Below, one piece after another: positions 27,643 through 37,009 of a stretch of DNA of 64,000 nucleotides. The translations under genes and the position numbers were made by a program. The first letter of the stretch is position 1, and every line of letters starts with the position of its first letter. This DNA is from an uncultured Lachnospiraceae bacterium. GTDB taxonomy: Bacteria; Bacillota; Clostridia; Lachnospirales; Lachnospiraceae. Below the pieces are notes generated by a model that ran no database searches, was not told the origin of the DNA, and was given only the letters and a program-made list of their open reading frames with translations. The stretch is taken from the NCBI GenBank assembly GCA_910578885.1, contig CAJTSH010000003.1, positions 62,001-126,000 on the forward strand. Reading direction: 5' to 3'.

Positions 27643-29787
27643 CTATTTTTCTCTTGCCAATACATCTTGTTCTTTTACTCCGGAAAGAATTACCGTCTTA
27701 TTCACGCCAGAAAGAGACTTATCTACCAGAACATATTGTTTCACTAGCTCCCCGTCTATCACGCGCCATACATAGTAAAATGTCTGCGCCGGCTTCTCGG
27801 CTCTCGTTTCTTCATGCACAAGCGAAGTCGGGATTACAATCACATCCTGCATGGAAATATACAAAAAACTTACCTTGCCTCTATTTGACTTCTTCTCATA
27901 GAAACTCTCATCATCCATCTCTACAAAAAATGCCCCAACAGAATAACCGGAATCTGTCCCATAGGATAAGGATAAATATGCACCATCTTCATCCGAAGTC
28001 AGATATGCTTTATCCACATTATTTGGCTGCGCCGCCCAACCGATACAACGTCCCGTATAATCCGTCTCTCCCAATGTAATTGTAATTTCTTCACCGAAAT
28101 CCGCAATATTTTCCGGATAATTCCTTTCATCCGGCATCAGCGAATTCATCTGCACCAGAATTTTATTTCCTGCTGCTTCGCCGACAGAAATCACATGGGC
28201 TCCTGTTGTGACTATATCACCGCTCGAAAAGTTAATATTCGAAACCGTTCCTCCCTGCCTTGCATAGACGCTGACCTTTCCGTTTCCGTCATTGTTCTTT
28301 GCCATCCTGTTATATTCTTTTTGAAGCTTTCTCAGACGATACGCATGATTCACAGATTCAAGTTCCCGTTGCGAGGAGAGAATTGAACGCATATCCTCGT
28401 CTATTTCTACGGCAAGCCTCTCGTCGATATCCGCAACCGCTTCCACATATGCTTTATTTTCATGATTAATCTGATTCTTTGCTTTCCGCAGCGCCGCTTT
28501 GCCCACTCCAGAGTCAATCACATAAAGAAGCTCCCCTTCTTCCACCACAGCGCCCTTTTTCACCGCAATTTCCTCAATCGTTCCCTCATACGGTGCATCA
28601 TACCAGACAGTCCGCTCGTTTTCCAAGTCATAGCTTCTTGATATATTTGCAATTTCATAATTCCCGATTTCTACTGTATATTCCTCATATTTTGCAGGCA
28701 TTCTTGCATCAGATGCATAAAATACCTGTTCCCCTTCCGTAAGCCCATCCGTCACCTCTGCATAGTTGTCATCAGAATCTCCGATTGTCACCGCACGCTT
28801 TTCCCGTCCTCCATCTGCCCTTTTTACATAGACAAAATAGTCGTTCTTCTCTCCGTACAGAGAATCCAGGCCGATAACCGGAACCTCCTTCACCTTTTCC
28901 TTCTGAAAATAGACCGGATAGGATGCGCCCAGCGGCAGCTCGCCTGCATCCGGACATTCCATACGGACATTCGGGTAAAGGTTGCTCGCCTTCGCCAATA
29001 TGGTTTCGTCCAAGCTGTATGGAATCTCCGCCACATCATACCGCCCGCCTGCAAGCTTCATAAATTTCTCTTCGTAATCCGTATAAGCATACTGCCCGAT
29101 TGTCTTTTCCAGCTCAATACATGTATCCTGCGGATCCGACACGATCACGATATTTTCATAAGCTCCCGCACTGGTGGATTTTCCGGTATTCTTGATATAG
29201 GACACAGTTCCGGCATGTCTTGCCCGAAGCGTCCCTTCCTCAATGATTTCCTGCTGCTCTGCCATGGATTCATTCAGCTTACCCACACGGTAATCATGAA
29301 GCATCTTATCATAGCGTTGGTTTTCCTGCTCTGTAGCAAGCCTTGTTGCCCTTTCCCCTTCATCCATTTCCGCAACTTCTATCTGATGAATCCTCGCCTG
29401 CGTGATTCTGCTGTTTATATTGTAATTCTGATTCTCATTCGCAAGATCTGCATTCAGCTCCTCCAAAGCCTCTTTTGCCGCATCCGTATTCGCATATGCA
29501 ACGATTTCACCTTCCTCAACGGAATCACCGACCTCTACCGTAATTTCCGAAATATCGGCATTCGTATGATAAAAGCTGCAATAATCCTTTGGCACGATTG
29601 TCCCATAGATCACCTTCGTCTCACCAATCTCACCAAGCTCTACCGGGCGATAGGAGGAATTGGCTGCCGCTGGCTCTATCAGTTCGGGAACAGCGGCGGA
29701 ACCGGCCGCTCCACACCCCGTATACATAACCATTCCCGTCAGCAGAACCACGCTCAGTATTCCTGCGCGTATCCTTAATTTTCTCAA
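27643..29787 (-). CDS. Lipoprotein double HlyD/MacA-like adaptor
   Basis: 714 residues starting with TTG that overlaps the TGA of the preceding gene. Lipobox MYTGC puts the lipidated Cys at 25. The chain holds two successive adaptor units. Unit one has a lipoyl half at 72-100, coiled coil 101-187, second lipoyl half near 188-215 and a tail with GLTEGEQVF at 349-357. Unit two has lipoyl 395-426, coiled coil 427-500, second half 505-535, barrel, and tail GVKEQDVLAREK. MacA-type adaptors normally have one unit of 350-400 residues, so this is a fused duplicate. Expected to sit on the outer face of the membrane with the FtsX permease. Confidence 0.85.
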   Translation of the reverse strand: MRKLRIRAGILSVVLLTGMVMYTGCGAAGSAAVPELIEPAAANSSYRPVELGEIGETKVIYGTIVPKDYCSFYHTNADISEITVEVGDSVEEGEIVAYANTDAAKEALEELNADLANENQNYNINSRITQARIHQIEVAEMDEGERATRLATEQENQRYDKMLHDYRVGKLNESMAEQQEIIEEGTLRARHAGTVSYIKNTGKSTSAGAYENIVIVSDPQDTCIELEKTIGQYAYTDYEEKFMKLAGGRYDVAEIPYSLDETILAKASNLYPNVRMECPDAGELPLGASYPVYFQKEKVKEVPVIGLDSLYGEKNDYFVYVKRADGGREKRAVTIGDSDDNYAEVTDGLTEGEQVFYASDARMPAKYEEYTVEIGNYEIANISRSYDLENERTVWYDAPYEGTIEEIAVKKGAVVEEGELLYVIDSGVGKAALRKAKNQINHENKAYVEAVADIDERLAVEIDEDMRSILSSQRELESVNHAYRLRKLQKEYNRMAKNNDGNGKVSVYARQGGTVSNINFSSGDIVTTGAHVISVGEAAGNKILVQMNSLMPDERNYPENIADFGEEITITLGETDYTGRCIGWAAQPNNVDKAYLTSDEDGAYLSLSYGTDSGYSVGAFFVEMDDESFYEKKSNRGKVSFLYISMQDVIVIPTSLVHEETRAEKPAQTFYYVWRVIDGELVKQYVLVDKSLSGVNKTVILSGVKEQDVLAREK

Positions 29788-30776
29788 TTCAATGTCACCT
29801 TCTCTCCTTCACTTAACCCTTGCGTAATCACAATATATTCGTTTACCCGGTCTCCCACCGTCACTGATACCGCCTCCCGATATCCGTTCTCTTTTATCCG
29901 AAAGACATAATAAGTCTCTGGCACATCCTCATCGCCCCCCACGCTCCAGACTGCATCAGCATCCACATAGATGACATTTTTTAGCTGCGGCTTTTCCACC
30001 GTCAATATAAGCTCATCCGCTTCCGATAGCGACGACATGTCCGAAATCGGCTCAAACGTCAAAACCTGATCTGTAATATCCGCAAGACGCAGCTCATAAG
30101 ACGCCACCCCTGCAACAGCGGTATAGGTTTCTCCTACCGTAAACGCCTCCGTCGATTTTGTCGACGTTGAATAATTTCCGTTTCCGCACACCTCGGTCAA
30201 GAGATCTCTGCCCGGCATATAATATCCATCCCGCAGATATTCGCTGATTTTTGTAATTGTACCGGATTCCTTCGCAACAATCTGATAATCCTCCAGCTTT
30301 TTTTTCGCCTCTTCGATATAAAGATCCGCCACTACAATATCCTCCAGAAGTAATGAGATATCCGAGCGATAGTCTGCATAACCATCAACACTCATTAGCT
30401 TCTGATAATGTTCTGCCAGAAGCTGCTTCTGCTTTTTCTCGTCCTCATAATCCTCTATCGTCTGCTGTATACTGTCTGACTTGAAAGAAACCAATGTATC
30501 CCCTTTTTCTACCCGGTCTCCTACCGAAACATATACTTTATCCAGTTCAAGCTCCGGGTTCGTCGCACTGTACTGAATCTGCTCAAATCCCTCTACATTC
30601 AACGTCAACGTAACGCTGGGATTTAAGTCTCCCTTTTCTACCTGCACAGTCTGATATGAAATCTTTTCGTAGGGCTCCTGTTCAATTGTCACAACCTCCT
30701 GCCCCGTAGACATACATCCGTTCAAAAGCAGTCCCATACCGGCAAATACCCACATTGGTCTGATGTTTTTCTTCAT
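29784..30776 (-). CDS. Lipoprotein HlyD/MacA-like adaptor (single unit)
   Basis: 330 residues. The start at 30776 follows AGGAAGGGG; the lipobox LLNGC gives Cys21. Lipoyl-type sheet with VYVSVGDRVEKGDTL near 90-105, a predicted coiled coil (about 110-165), second lipoyl half with AKESGTITKISEYL, and the common adaptor tail GDRVNEYIVITQGLSEGEKVTLN. It overlaps the next gene by 4 nt (TTGA). It probably assembles with the double adaptor into a ring on the permease. In Gram-positive MacAB-like systems such adaptors help export peptides or lipids; the cargo here is unknown. Confidence 0.85.
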   Translation of the reverse strand: MKKNIRPMWVFAGMGLLLNGCMSTGQEVVTIEQEPYEKISYQTVQVEKGDLNPSVTLTLNVEGFEQIQYSATNPELELDKVYVSVGDRVEKGDTLVSFKSDSIQQTIEDYEDEKKQKQLLAEHYQKLMSVDGYADYRSDISLLLEDIVVADLYIEEAKKKLEDYQIVAKESGTITKISEYLRDGYYMPGRDLLTEVCGNGNYSTSTKSTEAFTVGETYTAVAGVASYELRLADITDQVLTFEPISDMSSLSEADELILTVEKPQLKNVIYVDADAVWSVGGDEDVPETYYVFRIKENGYREAVSVTVGDRVNEYIVITQGLSEGEKVTLN

Positions 30777-30789
30777 GCCTTTCCCCTTC

Positions 30790-32244
30790 CTATACTTCGT
30801 CATAAAAGTCTATCACGGATCCGTCGATTGCATTGACCAGAACCGGGCTGATAAGGTCTATCCGGTATGCGTCATGTCCCTCCCAGGATAATCCCACTTC
30901 CTTTCTGTCATAAACATGAGCGAGTCTCCACGTCGGAACGTAGCTGTAATGTCCCGGACTTTCTTTGTCCCTGATACGAAAATAAATTAGCTCAAGCTCA
31001 TTAAACTGCATCCAGTCTGTCCCCGAATATTTCAAACGGAAGAATCCGATATCCTCCGTAAGCCGCTCCTTCATAATCGCCTTGATATCCTCCAGCGGTG
31101 CAAGTCCAACGCCCCCTGAAATTCTGGTAATCTCAAGCGGATTGTATGCACGCATTTCAATCACGCCTTTCTCTGTCACAAAGACCTCCATCCGGGTTTT
31201 CATGAAATATCTGCTTTCCTCCGAATCCCTCTTTTTATTAAATGTCCTGTAATTCTCCTGTGTCCCAAATGTCACAAAAGATAAGTCATCCACTCCCACA
31301 TCAAAATAAAAAACGTATCCGTCCACAATGCAGCTTTCTTCGACTTGATACATATTTACTACCTCAGCCCAAGTAAGCGGTCGGTAGGAACCACATACTG
31401 TATAGTCCAAATCCAGCTTATCTACGAATCTCTGTGCCAGTTTCTGTGCATCCTCCACAGAAATAGCACATTGATTCTCGGCAGTTATATCATCCATTGA
31501 TGTCCAATAAGTCAGATTTACGGCTTCGCTCAACTCCTCGGGGCAGACCTGACGGATATCCTTAGCCGTAAGACCGATTTCCTTCCCCCTGCATTCTATA
31601 AATCTATCCCAAGCATCGTAACATCTTTCCTTCTCCGAAAAAAACAGTTCATAGGTTATCCCATCACGTTCTCCCATATATTTGTCCACATCATACGTAT
31701 CCACCGGAGAATAAGTATCTTTTGCCGTTTTCAGCGCTTCATCATAATCGGAAAGTTCCCTTTCCAATTCTTCTTTCTGATCTTCGTCTGTTCCCGAGTA
31801 CGAATCATATGCCTCTTGGCAGGCAATACGCAGCTCCTCCAATTCCTTTTTGGGAAGATGTGAAATATCATTGTAGTAAATATCACCCTCCTCGAAAATA
31901 TGCTCTGCCACACGTTTCTTATAACCTTCATCAAACTCCGGCTCTTCTACCTCTACAACAGACATCTGCGCTATATCCGGAACGATAATAGATGCCTCCA
32001 CCGTCAACCGCACTTCATTCTTCTTCGTATTAACCGTCGTCCACTCGTCTTTCCACTCTGTAGAAGACGCAAACTGAATCAAACCCGTCTTCCCCTTATT
32101 GGCATTATTCTGGTCACTTTCCGTTTCCTCTTCTATGTTATAATCCACCGTCTGCTCTTTCTTGCTGCATCCTGTTACAAGCCCCGTTACAAGACAGAAT
32201 ACGAGACCTGCTCCAAAGCACCGCTTAACGGTTCCCTTTCTCAA
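30790..32244 (-). CDS. Array lipoprotein 1 (paralogous family of unknown function)
   Basis: About 484 residues, lipobox GLVTGC with Cys26. TTG at 32244 is the likely start (AGGAGG 8 nt before); a GTG three codons earlier is inside the ribosome site. Family blocks in order: VDYNIEEETES after the lipobox, QFASSTEWKDEWT, VVEVEEPEFDEGYKKR, EGDIYYNDISHLPKKELE, an ENQCAISVEDAQKLAQRFV block, DGYVFYFDVG, EVFVTEKGVI, LIYFRIRDKE, YSYVPTWRLA and C-terminal NAIDGSVIDFYDEV. The last blocks resemble PepSY-like repeats (AIDGSVI against the PepSY strand ending), which is inference. Closest to the adaptor genes (13 nt gap). The family may be a clostridial DUF (from memory DUF6034, unchecked). Confidence 0.85.
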   Translation of the reverse strand: MRKGTVKRCFGAGLVFCLVTGLVTGCSKKEQTVDYNIEEETESDQNNANKGKTGLIQFASSTEWKDEWTTVNTKKNEVRLTVEASIIVPDIAQMSVVEVEEPEFDEGYKKRVAEHIFEEGDIYYNDISHLPKKELEELRIACQEAYDSYSGTDEDQKEELERELSDYDEALKTAKDTYSPVDTYDVDKYMGERDGITYELFFSEKERCYDAWDRFIECRGKEIGLTAKDIRQVCPEELSEAVNLTYWTSMDDITAENQCAISVEDAQKLAQRFVDKLDLDYTVCGSYRPLTWAEVVNMYQVEESCIVDGYVFYFDVGVDDLSFVTFGTQENYRTFNKKRDSEESRYFMKTRMEVFVTEKGVIEMRAYNPLEITRISGGVGLAPLEDIKAIMKERLTEDIGFFRLKYSGTDWMQFNELELIYFRIRDKESPGHYSYVPTWRLAHVYDRKEVGLSWEGHDAYRIDLISPVLVNAIDGSVIDFYDEV

Positions 32245-32256
32245 TCCCTTCACCTC

Positions 32257-33705
32257 CTATACTTCGTCATAAAAGTCTATCACGGATCCGTCGATTGCAT
32301 TGATTAAGACCTGATTCCAGATAGAAATATTATATGGATTACTGCTCTCATACTTATACCCAGGCATATTACAAAGCCGCCATGCCGGAACATAACTGTA
32401 ATGTCCCGGATTCTCCCTGTCTCTGACACGGAAATAGATGAGCTCCATTTTATTGCATTCAACCCTTCTGTCATTTGCCGTATAGATGAAACGGAAGCTT
32501 CCGAAGTGTTCGGTAATCTGCTCCTTCATAATCCCTTCCACTGCATCCAGCGGCAAAAGCTCGGTTTCTCCGGAAATCCCAGTAATCTCTATCGGGTTAT
32601 CTGCATCCATCCCAATAACGCCCTTGTCCGTGACATAGACCTTAAGCGTAGCCCCCAAAGAATACTGCCCATATTCATCTTCCCGCTTCTTTTCAAAAAA
32701 ATTCTGATACGTATACTGTGTTCCAAACAACGTAAAAGACATCTGCTCCATACCTGCATCAAAATAGAATACATACCCGTCTGCCACCTCATTTGCGTCC
32801 CCTGTCCCATTCTCCGGCTCCGTGCCGTAACCGACCCATAAAAGCGGGACAGAATAAGTGTACACGGAATATCCCATTTCCAGTCCCTTTACAAAACGCC
32901 GCGCCATCTCTAATGCAGACTCTTCGGAAAGCCCGCATTGATTTTCAATATAACCATGCGTACTTATTGCCTGATAGTATCGACAATTCTTTCCCTTCAA
33001 TTCCTCCGGGCAGACCTGATCCATGTCCTTCGGAGAAAGCGAAACACTCTTCATTGTAAAGTCTGCAATTCCTCCCCCATCTATATAATTAGCTCCCACA
33101 AAAGACAGTTCATAGAATACTCCGTCACGTTCCCCCAGATAGTAATCCTCATCATAAGCAGTAACTGGCGTATAGGTATCTTTTGCCTTTTCCAGCAGCT
33201 CATCATACATCAGGAGTTCTTTCTCTAATTCTTCCATGCCTTCTGCATCTTCCACTACATCCATACGCGCCACAATGTCTGCGCGTTCCTTTTCCAGCTC
33301 CTTTTTCGGAAGATATATAGGATCCCTATAATAAACCTCTTGACCACCAAAGATCTGTTTCACTACTTTCCCCTTATAGATTTCATCAAACTTTGGCTCT
33401 TCCATCTCTACGACATACATCTGCTCTGCCTCCGGAAGCGAAATCTCTGCATCAATCGAAAACACCACCTCGTTTCCCTTTGTATTTACCGCCGTCCATT
33501 CATCCTGCCATGCCGAGGCATCTGTAAACTGCCCAACTCCCTTCTTCCCATTGCTGCCATTCTCATGAGCGCTCTCTGTCGCTCCATCCACACGGTAATT
33601 TACCGTTTTGTTTTTGCAGCCCGTCACAAGCCCCACACCAATGCAGAGCGCAAGCCCTGCACTAATACATTTCACAATCGTTTTTTTACCCATATCTCTT
33701 TCCAT
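32257..33705 (-). CDS. Array lipoprotein 2 (paralogue)
   Basis: 482 residues, lipobox GLVTGC with Cys30 counted from the first ATG. It carries the same ordered blocks: VDYRVDGATES, QFTDASAWQDEWT, QMYVVEMEEPKFDE, IYLPKKELEKER, YYLGERDGVFYELSF, ENQCGLSEESALEMARRFV, DGYVFYFDAG, KVYVTDKGVIG, LIYFRVRDRENPGHYSYVPAWRL and NAIDGSVIDFYDEV. Its first 45 downstream bases are almost identical to those of lipoprotein 1. The start is uncertain: ATG at 33705 has GAGG only 1-2 nt away, ATG at 33693 is 13 nt away, because the upstream sequence is a decayed paralogue end. Confidence 0.85.
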   Translation of the reverse strand: MERDMGKKTIVKCISAGLALCIGVGLVTGCKNKTVNYRVDGATESAHENGSNGKKGVGQFTDASAWQDEWTAVNTKGNEVVFSIDAEISLPEAEQMYVVEMEEPKFDEIYKGKVVKQIFGGQEVYYRDPIYLPKKELEKERADIVARMDVVEDAEGMEELEKELLMYDELLEKAKDTYTPVTAYDEDYYLGERDGVFYELSFVGANYIDGGGIADFTMKSVSLSPKDMDQVCPEELKGKNCRYYQAISTHGYIENQCGLSEESALEMARRFVKGLEMGYSVYTYSVPLLWVGYGTEPENGTGDANEVADGYVFYFDAGMEQMSFTLFGTQYTYQNFFEKKREDEYGQYSLGATLKVYVTDKGVIGMDADNPIEITGISGETELLPLDAVEGIMKEQITEHFGSFRFIYTANDRRVECNKMELIYFRVRDRENPGHYSYVPAWRLCNMPGYKYESSNPYNISIWNQVLINAIDGSVIDFYDEV

Positions 33706-33711
33706 ACCTCA

Positions 33712-33895
33712 CTATAAAAATCTATCACGGTTTGTCGACAGCGTTAATCCCTACATCTCGTTGTACAAATCTATCTCAGAACCATCTATCGCATTCATTA
33801 ATACCGCTGCATTAATCTGAACCGGAGGCCTGCTCCATAGCTTCTTCACAAGCCGCAAGCCATTCTTCCTGCACTTCGATGACAGACATCTGTTC
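33712..33895 (-). pseudogene. Relics of one or two decayed array lipoproteins
   Basis: On the minus strand, right after the stop of lipoprotein 3, EQMSVIEVQEEWLAACEEA matches the family's QMSVVEVxEP block, then stops. In another frame NAIDGSEIDLYNEM and a stop at 33751 match the family C-terminus. A further fragment (INAVD, then VIDFYSEV after a frameshift, about 33712-33755) matches the same C-terminus again. These are remnants of at least one, probably two, deleted copies. They fill the only long gap inside the array. Confidence 0.8.
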
Positions 33896-33898
33896 CCC

Positions 33899-35380
33899 CT
33901 ATGCCTCATCATAAAAATCTATGACCGATCCGTCTATTGCATTGATTAAAATCTGCTCATTTATCCAAGTAGCGTACCCATCCGCATCATGGTATTTAAC
34001 AAAAGCCAGTCTCCATGTCGGAACATAACTGTAATATCCCGCATTCTCCTTATCTCTGACACGAAAATAGACAAGCGCTGCTTCGTTGAACGTTATAGCT
34101 TTCTTAGACTCGAAACGAAACATACTTACATCTCCTGCAAGCTGCTCCTTCACGATTCCCTGGATTGCCTCCAGCGGGAGAAGCTCTGTCTTATCCAATA
34201 TACCCGTTATTTCGATTGGATTCTGCGCTTTCATCCCAATGACTCCGTTTTCATTGACATAAACCTCCATGCGGGCTTTCATCAAATACTGCGGTTCCCC
34301 CGACTTATTCTCAGAAAAATTCCGTTCAAGCTCCTGCGTTCCGCACTTTGTAAACGATATGGAATCAACGCCGGCGTCATATAGAAATACATACCCATCC
34401 GCAATAAAATCAATTCCCTCATTCTGTCCCATGCCAGCCGACGCGCCTTTCCACCAGCCAAGCTGTATAGAACCGGCATCTACGGAATAATCCATTCCCA
34501 TCTCGTCTACAAAACGGTCTGCGAGTTTCTTTGCATCCTCTTCTGAAAGCGCACATTGGTTCTCCAATATACCGAAATTTTCATCCATGGCTGTATACAT
34601 TAGATTAAAATCACCACTCTCCCTTATTTCCTTAGGACAGAACTGAGAAAGGTCCTTTGCCTGAAATAAAATCTCCTTGCTTCTGCAGATTACTTCCGCA
34701 TCATTTGACTTAGCGCTTCCGCTCTCCATAAAAGTCAATTCAAAGGATTTCCCTTCATAGGTTCCCAGATATTCATCGACATCATACTCATTTACCGGTA
34801 CATAGGAATCTCCCGCAGCTTCCAGAGTTTCCCTATAGTATGAAAGCTCCTGATTTATCTCCTCCTGCGTACGTGCACCCATCTCTATCTTCACCGTCTG
34901 TGCATCATACTCTCCTGCGGTTATCACTCTACTAGGTTTCCAATAGTCTTCCAGACGTTTCTCCACCTCTGCCTTTGGCAGATGCGCCATATCATAGTAA
35001 TAAATTTCTCCGTCTCCAAAGAGACGTTCCGCCATCTGTTTTTTATACGCAGAATCAAATTCCGGCTCCTTCACCTCTACGACCGACATCTGCTCCACAT
35101 CCGGAACATTTATCTTCGCATCCACGAGGAAATCTACCCAATTTCCCTTCGCATCTGCCGCTGTCCAAGCATCGTACCAATCCTTGGCGTCCGCAAACTG
35201 TGCAAGCCCCTTCTTCCTGTTGCCGTGTGCCGCGCTTTTGCTGCCATTTTCTGTAGAACTTTCCGTAACTCCGTCTACATCATAATCTATCGTTTTCTCT
35301 TTACAGCCTGTGAGCAGATTCATACTAAGACACAAAACCAGTCCAAGCCATACACGTCTTTTTCTTGTTTCTCCTCTCAT
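33899..35380 (-). CDS. Array lipoprotein 3 (paralogue)
   Basis: 493 residues from the ATG at 35380, which has AGGAGG 8 nt before it; an ATG two codons earlier is too close. Lipobox NLLTGC, Cys26. It shares VDYDVDGVTES, QFADAKDWYDAWT, QMSVVEVKEPEFD, IYYYDMAHLPKAEVE, VDEYLGTYEGKSFELTF, ENQCALSEEDAKKLADRFV, DGYVFLYDAG, EVYVNENGVIGM, VYFRVRDKENAGYYSYVPTWRLA and NAIDGSVIDFYDEA. An extra Ser/Asn/Lys-rich linker follows the lipobox. The product should be tethered outside the membrane. Gap of 12 nt to lipoprotein 4. Confidence 0.85.
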   Translation of the reverse strand: MRGETRKRRVWLGLVLCLSMNLLTGCKEKTIDYDVDGVTESSTENGSKSAAHGNRKKGLAQFADAKDWYDAWTAADAKGNWVDFLVDAKINVPDVEQMSVVEVKEPEFDSAYKKQMAERLFGDGEIYYYDMAHLPKAEVEKRLEDYWKPSRVITAGEYDAQTVKIEMGARTQEEINQELSYYRETLEAAGDSYVPVNEYDVDEYLGTYEGKSFELTFMESGSAKSNDAEVICRSKEILFQAKDLSQFCPKEIRESGDFNLMYTAMDENFGILENQCALSEEDAKKLADRFVDEMGMDYSVDAGSIQLGWWKGASAGMGQNEGIDFIADGYVFLYDAGVDSISFTKCGTQELERNFSENKSGEPQYLMKARMEVYVNENGVIGMKAQNPIEITGILDKTELLPLEAIQGIVKEQLAGDVSMFRFESKKAITFNEAALVYFRVRDKENAGYYSYVPTWRLAFVKYHDADGYATWINEQILINAIDGSVIDFYDEA

Positions 35381-35392
35381 ATACATGCCCTC

Positions 35393-37000
35393 CTATGCCT
35401 CGTCATAAAAATCTATGACCGATCCGTCGATTGCGTTGATAAGTACCTGATTCTCAATCTTACCGCTCGCATAATGAATTCCTGAAAGTCTCCACACCGG
35501 AATATAGCTGTAATATCCTCTATCCGCCTTATTTCTGACCCGGAAATAAATCAGCTCCATCTTATCCATCAAGTCAACAAATTCATATTCAGTCTGCTTT
35601 ATCCTATCGAACTTTTCGGCGCCATCAGTAAACTTGAAACGAAATCTTTCAAACTGTCCAGAAACCTGCTCCATGATAATCCCCTTAATTGCATCCAAAG
35701 GAAGAAGATCCACCCCCTTCGAAATAGTAAGTGTCTCAATCGGATTATATGCCCGCATCCTGATTACTCCTTTATCATTCACATAGACTTCTATCTGAGC
35801 TCTCATAAGATACTGTGATTCTTCCGATTTCTTTTTCTTCTTTCTGAAATACCCGTCTGTTTCCTGCGTTCCGAACTGCGGAAATGACACAGAATCAATT
35901 CCTGCGTCAAAGCAGAAAATATAACCGTTTAAGAGATACTGCACGTCCACTCCGCCCCAATCTTTCCCCGTCCACCAGCCAAGCGGCTCGGAATGATCAT
36001 ACACGGAGTAGTCCAGTTTCAACTTTTCTATAAAACGCTGTGCCAGTTCTTTTGCCTCTTCCTCTGAAAGACTGCATTGGTTTTCGGGTGGAAATCCATT
36101 AGCGATGTCCATTCTCACACTCTTATAATATAAGCCCCCGACCTCTTTTACCTCATCGGGACAGATTTGATAAATATCTTTCTCACAAAATGAAATCTCT
36201 TTCCCCCGGCAGTTTATAAAGCAGTCCGCTTTGCTCTCACTGCCGTAAGGATCATCATCCCTCTCTCTGACACGCTCACTCTCCAAAAAGGACAACTGAT
36301 AAGCAATTCCGGAATACGTACCCAGATATTCATTGGCATCATATTCACTCACCGGCGTATAGACCGTACCTGCCGTCTCTAACGCACTATCGTAACGCAA
36401 AAGCTCCTGCTCTAAAGCATCTTTCCAGCCCTTCACATTTTCTGCATCAATATCTTTCCAGCCCTCTACATTTTCCAGTTCAAATTGATGTTGATTCGCA
36501 AGCCCCACCATATCAGAATAAATAATCCTTTGACTTTCTTCCGCCAACCGATATACCTCTTGACAGCTTTCACGCTGTTCCTCAATATCCTTTACTGGAA
36601 GATGCGCAAGATCATTGTAGTAAATTTCCGCATCTCCAAAAATGCACTCTGCCAACCGCTTCTTATACGATGCATCAAACACCGGCTCCTGCACCTCTAC
36701 GACGTACATCTCCTCTGCATCCGGAACGGTAACATTGTCCCATCCCACATCTACTTCCACCTCTTCCCCTTTCGCATTTTCCGCCCTCAGGTACTCTCTC
36801 CATGCAGGCTCATCCGCGAACTGCTTTACCCCCTTCTTCCCTCTGCTGACCGTATTGCTTACGCCGTTTTCTTTCTGTGCGCTCTCTGTCGCTCCTTCCA
36901 TACTGTAATCCACCGTTTTCTCTTTGCAGCCTGCAAGCAGGTTCACGCTAAGGCACAAAAGCAGCCCATACACACATTTTTTTCTTATCCCTCTTTTCAT
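35393..37000 (-). CDS. Array lipoprotein 4 (longest paralogue)
   Basis: 535 residues, lipobox NLLAGC, Cys25. It is longer than its neighbours because of an insertion near 175-205 that contains a short internal duplication (ENVEGWKDIDAENVKGWKD) and extra residues before LIYFRVRNKADRGYYSYIP. Family blocks are otherwise in the same order, ending NAIDGSVIDFYDEA. Its first 47 codons are about 98 percent identical in DNA to those of lipoprotein 5 although the rest of the proteins differ widely, suggesting recent gene conversion. AAAGGGG precedes ATG. Confidence 0.85.
   Translation of the reverse strand: MKRGIRKKCVYGLLLCLSVNLLAGCKEKTVDYSMEGATESAQKENGVSNTVSRGKKGVKQFADEPAWREYLRAENAKGEEVEVDVGWDNVTVPDAEEMYVVEVQEPVFDASYKKRLAECIFGDAEIYYNDLAHLPVKDIEEQRESCQEVYRLAEESQRIIYSDMVGLANQHQFELENVEGWKDIDAENVKGWKDALEQELLRYDSALETAGTVYTPVSEYDANEYLGTYSGIAYQLSFLESERVRERDDDPYGSESKADCFINCRGKEISFCEKDIYQICPDEVKEVGGLYYKSVRMDIANGFPPENQCSLSEEEAKELAQRFIEKLKLDYSVYDHSEPLGWWTGKDWGGVDVQYLLNGYIFCFDAGIDSVSFPQFGTQETDGYFRKKKKKSEESQYLMRAQIEVYVNDKGVIRMRAYNPIETLTISKGVDLLPLDAIKGIIMEQVSGQFERFRFKFTDGAEKFDRIKQTEYEFVDLMDKMELIYFRVRNKADRGYYSYIPVWRLSGIHYASGKIENQVLINAIDGSVIDFYDEA
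36831..36970. repeat. 140-bp near-identical segment, copy in lipoprotein 4
   Basis: Aligned by eye with 38307-38446: same length and only about three differences in 140 bp, covering signal peptide, lipobox and the SMEGATES linker. Protein identity falls sharply outside the segment. Confidence 0.75.
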
Positions 37001-37009
37001 TTGCCCCTT

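Noticed and set aside
33750..33900. A separate small gene in the gap between lipoproteins 2 and 3
   Set aside because: Its pieces match the lipoprotein family in different frames, so it is better explained as relics.
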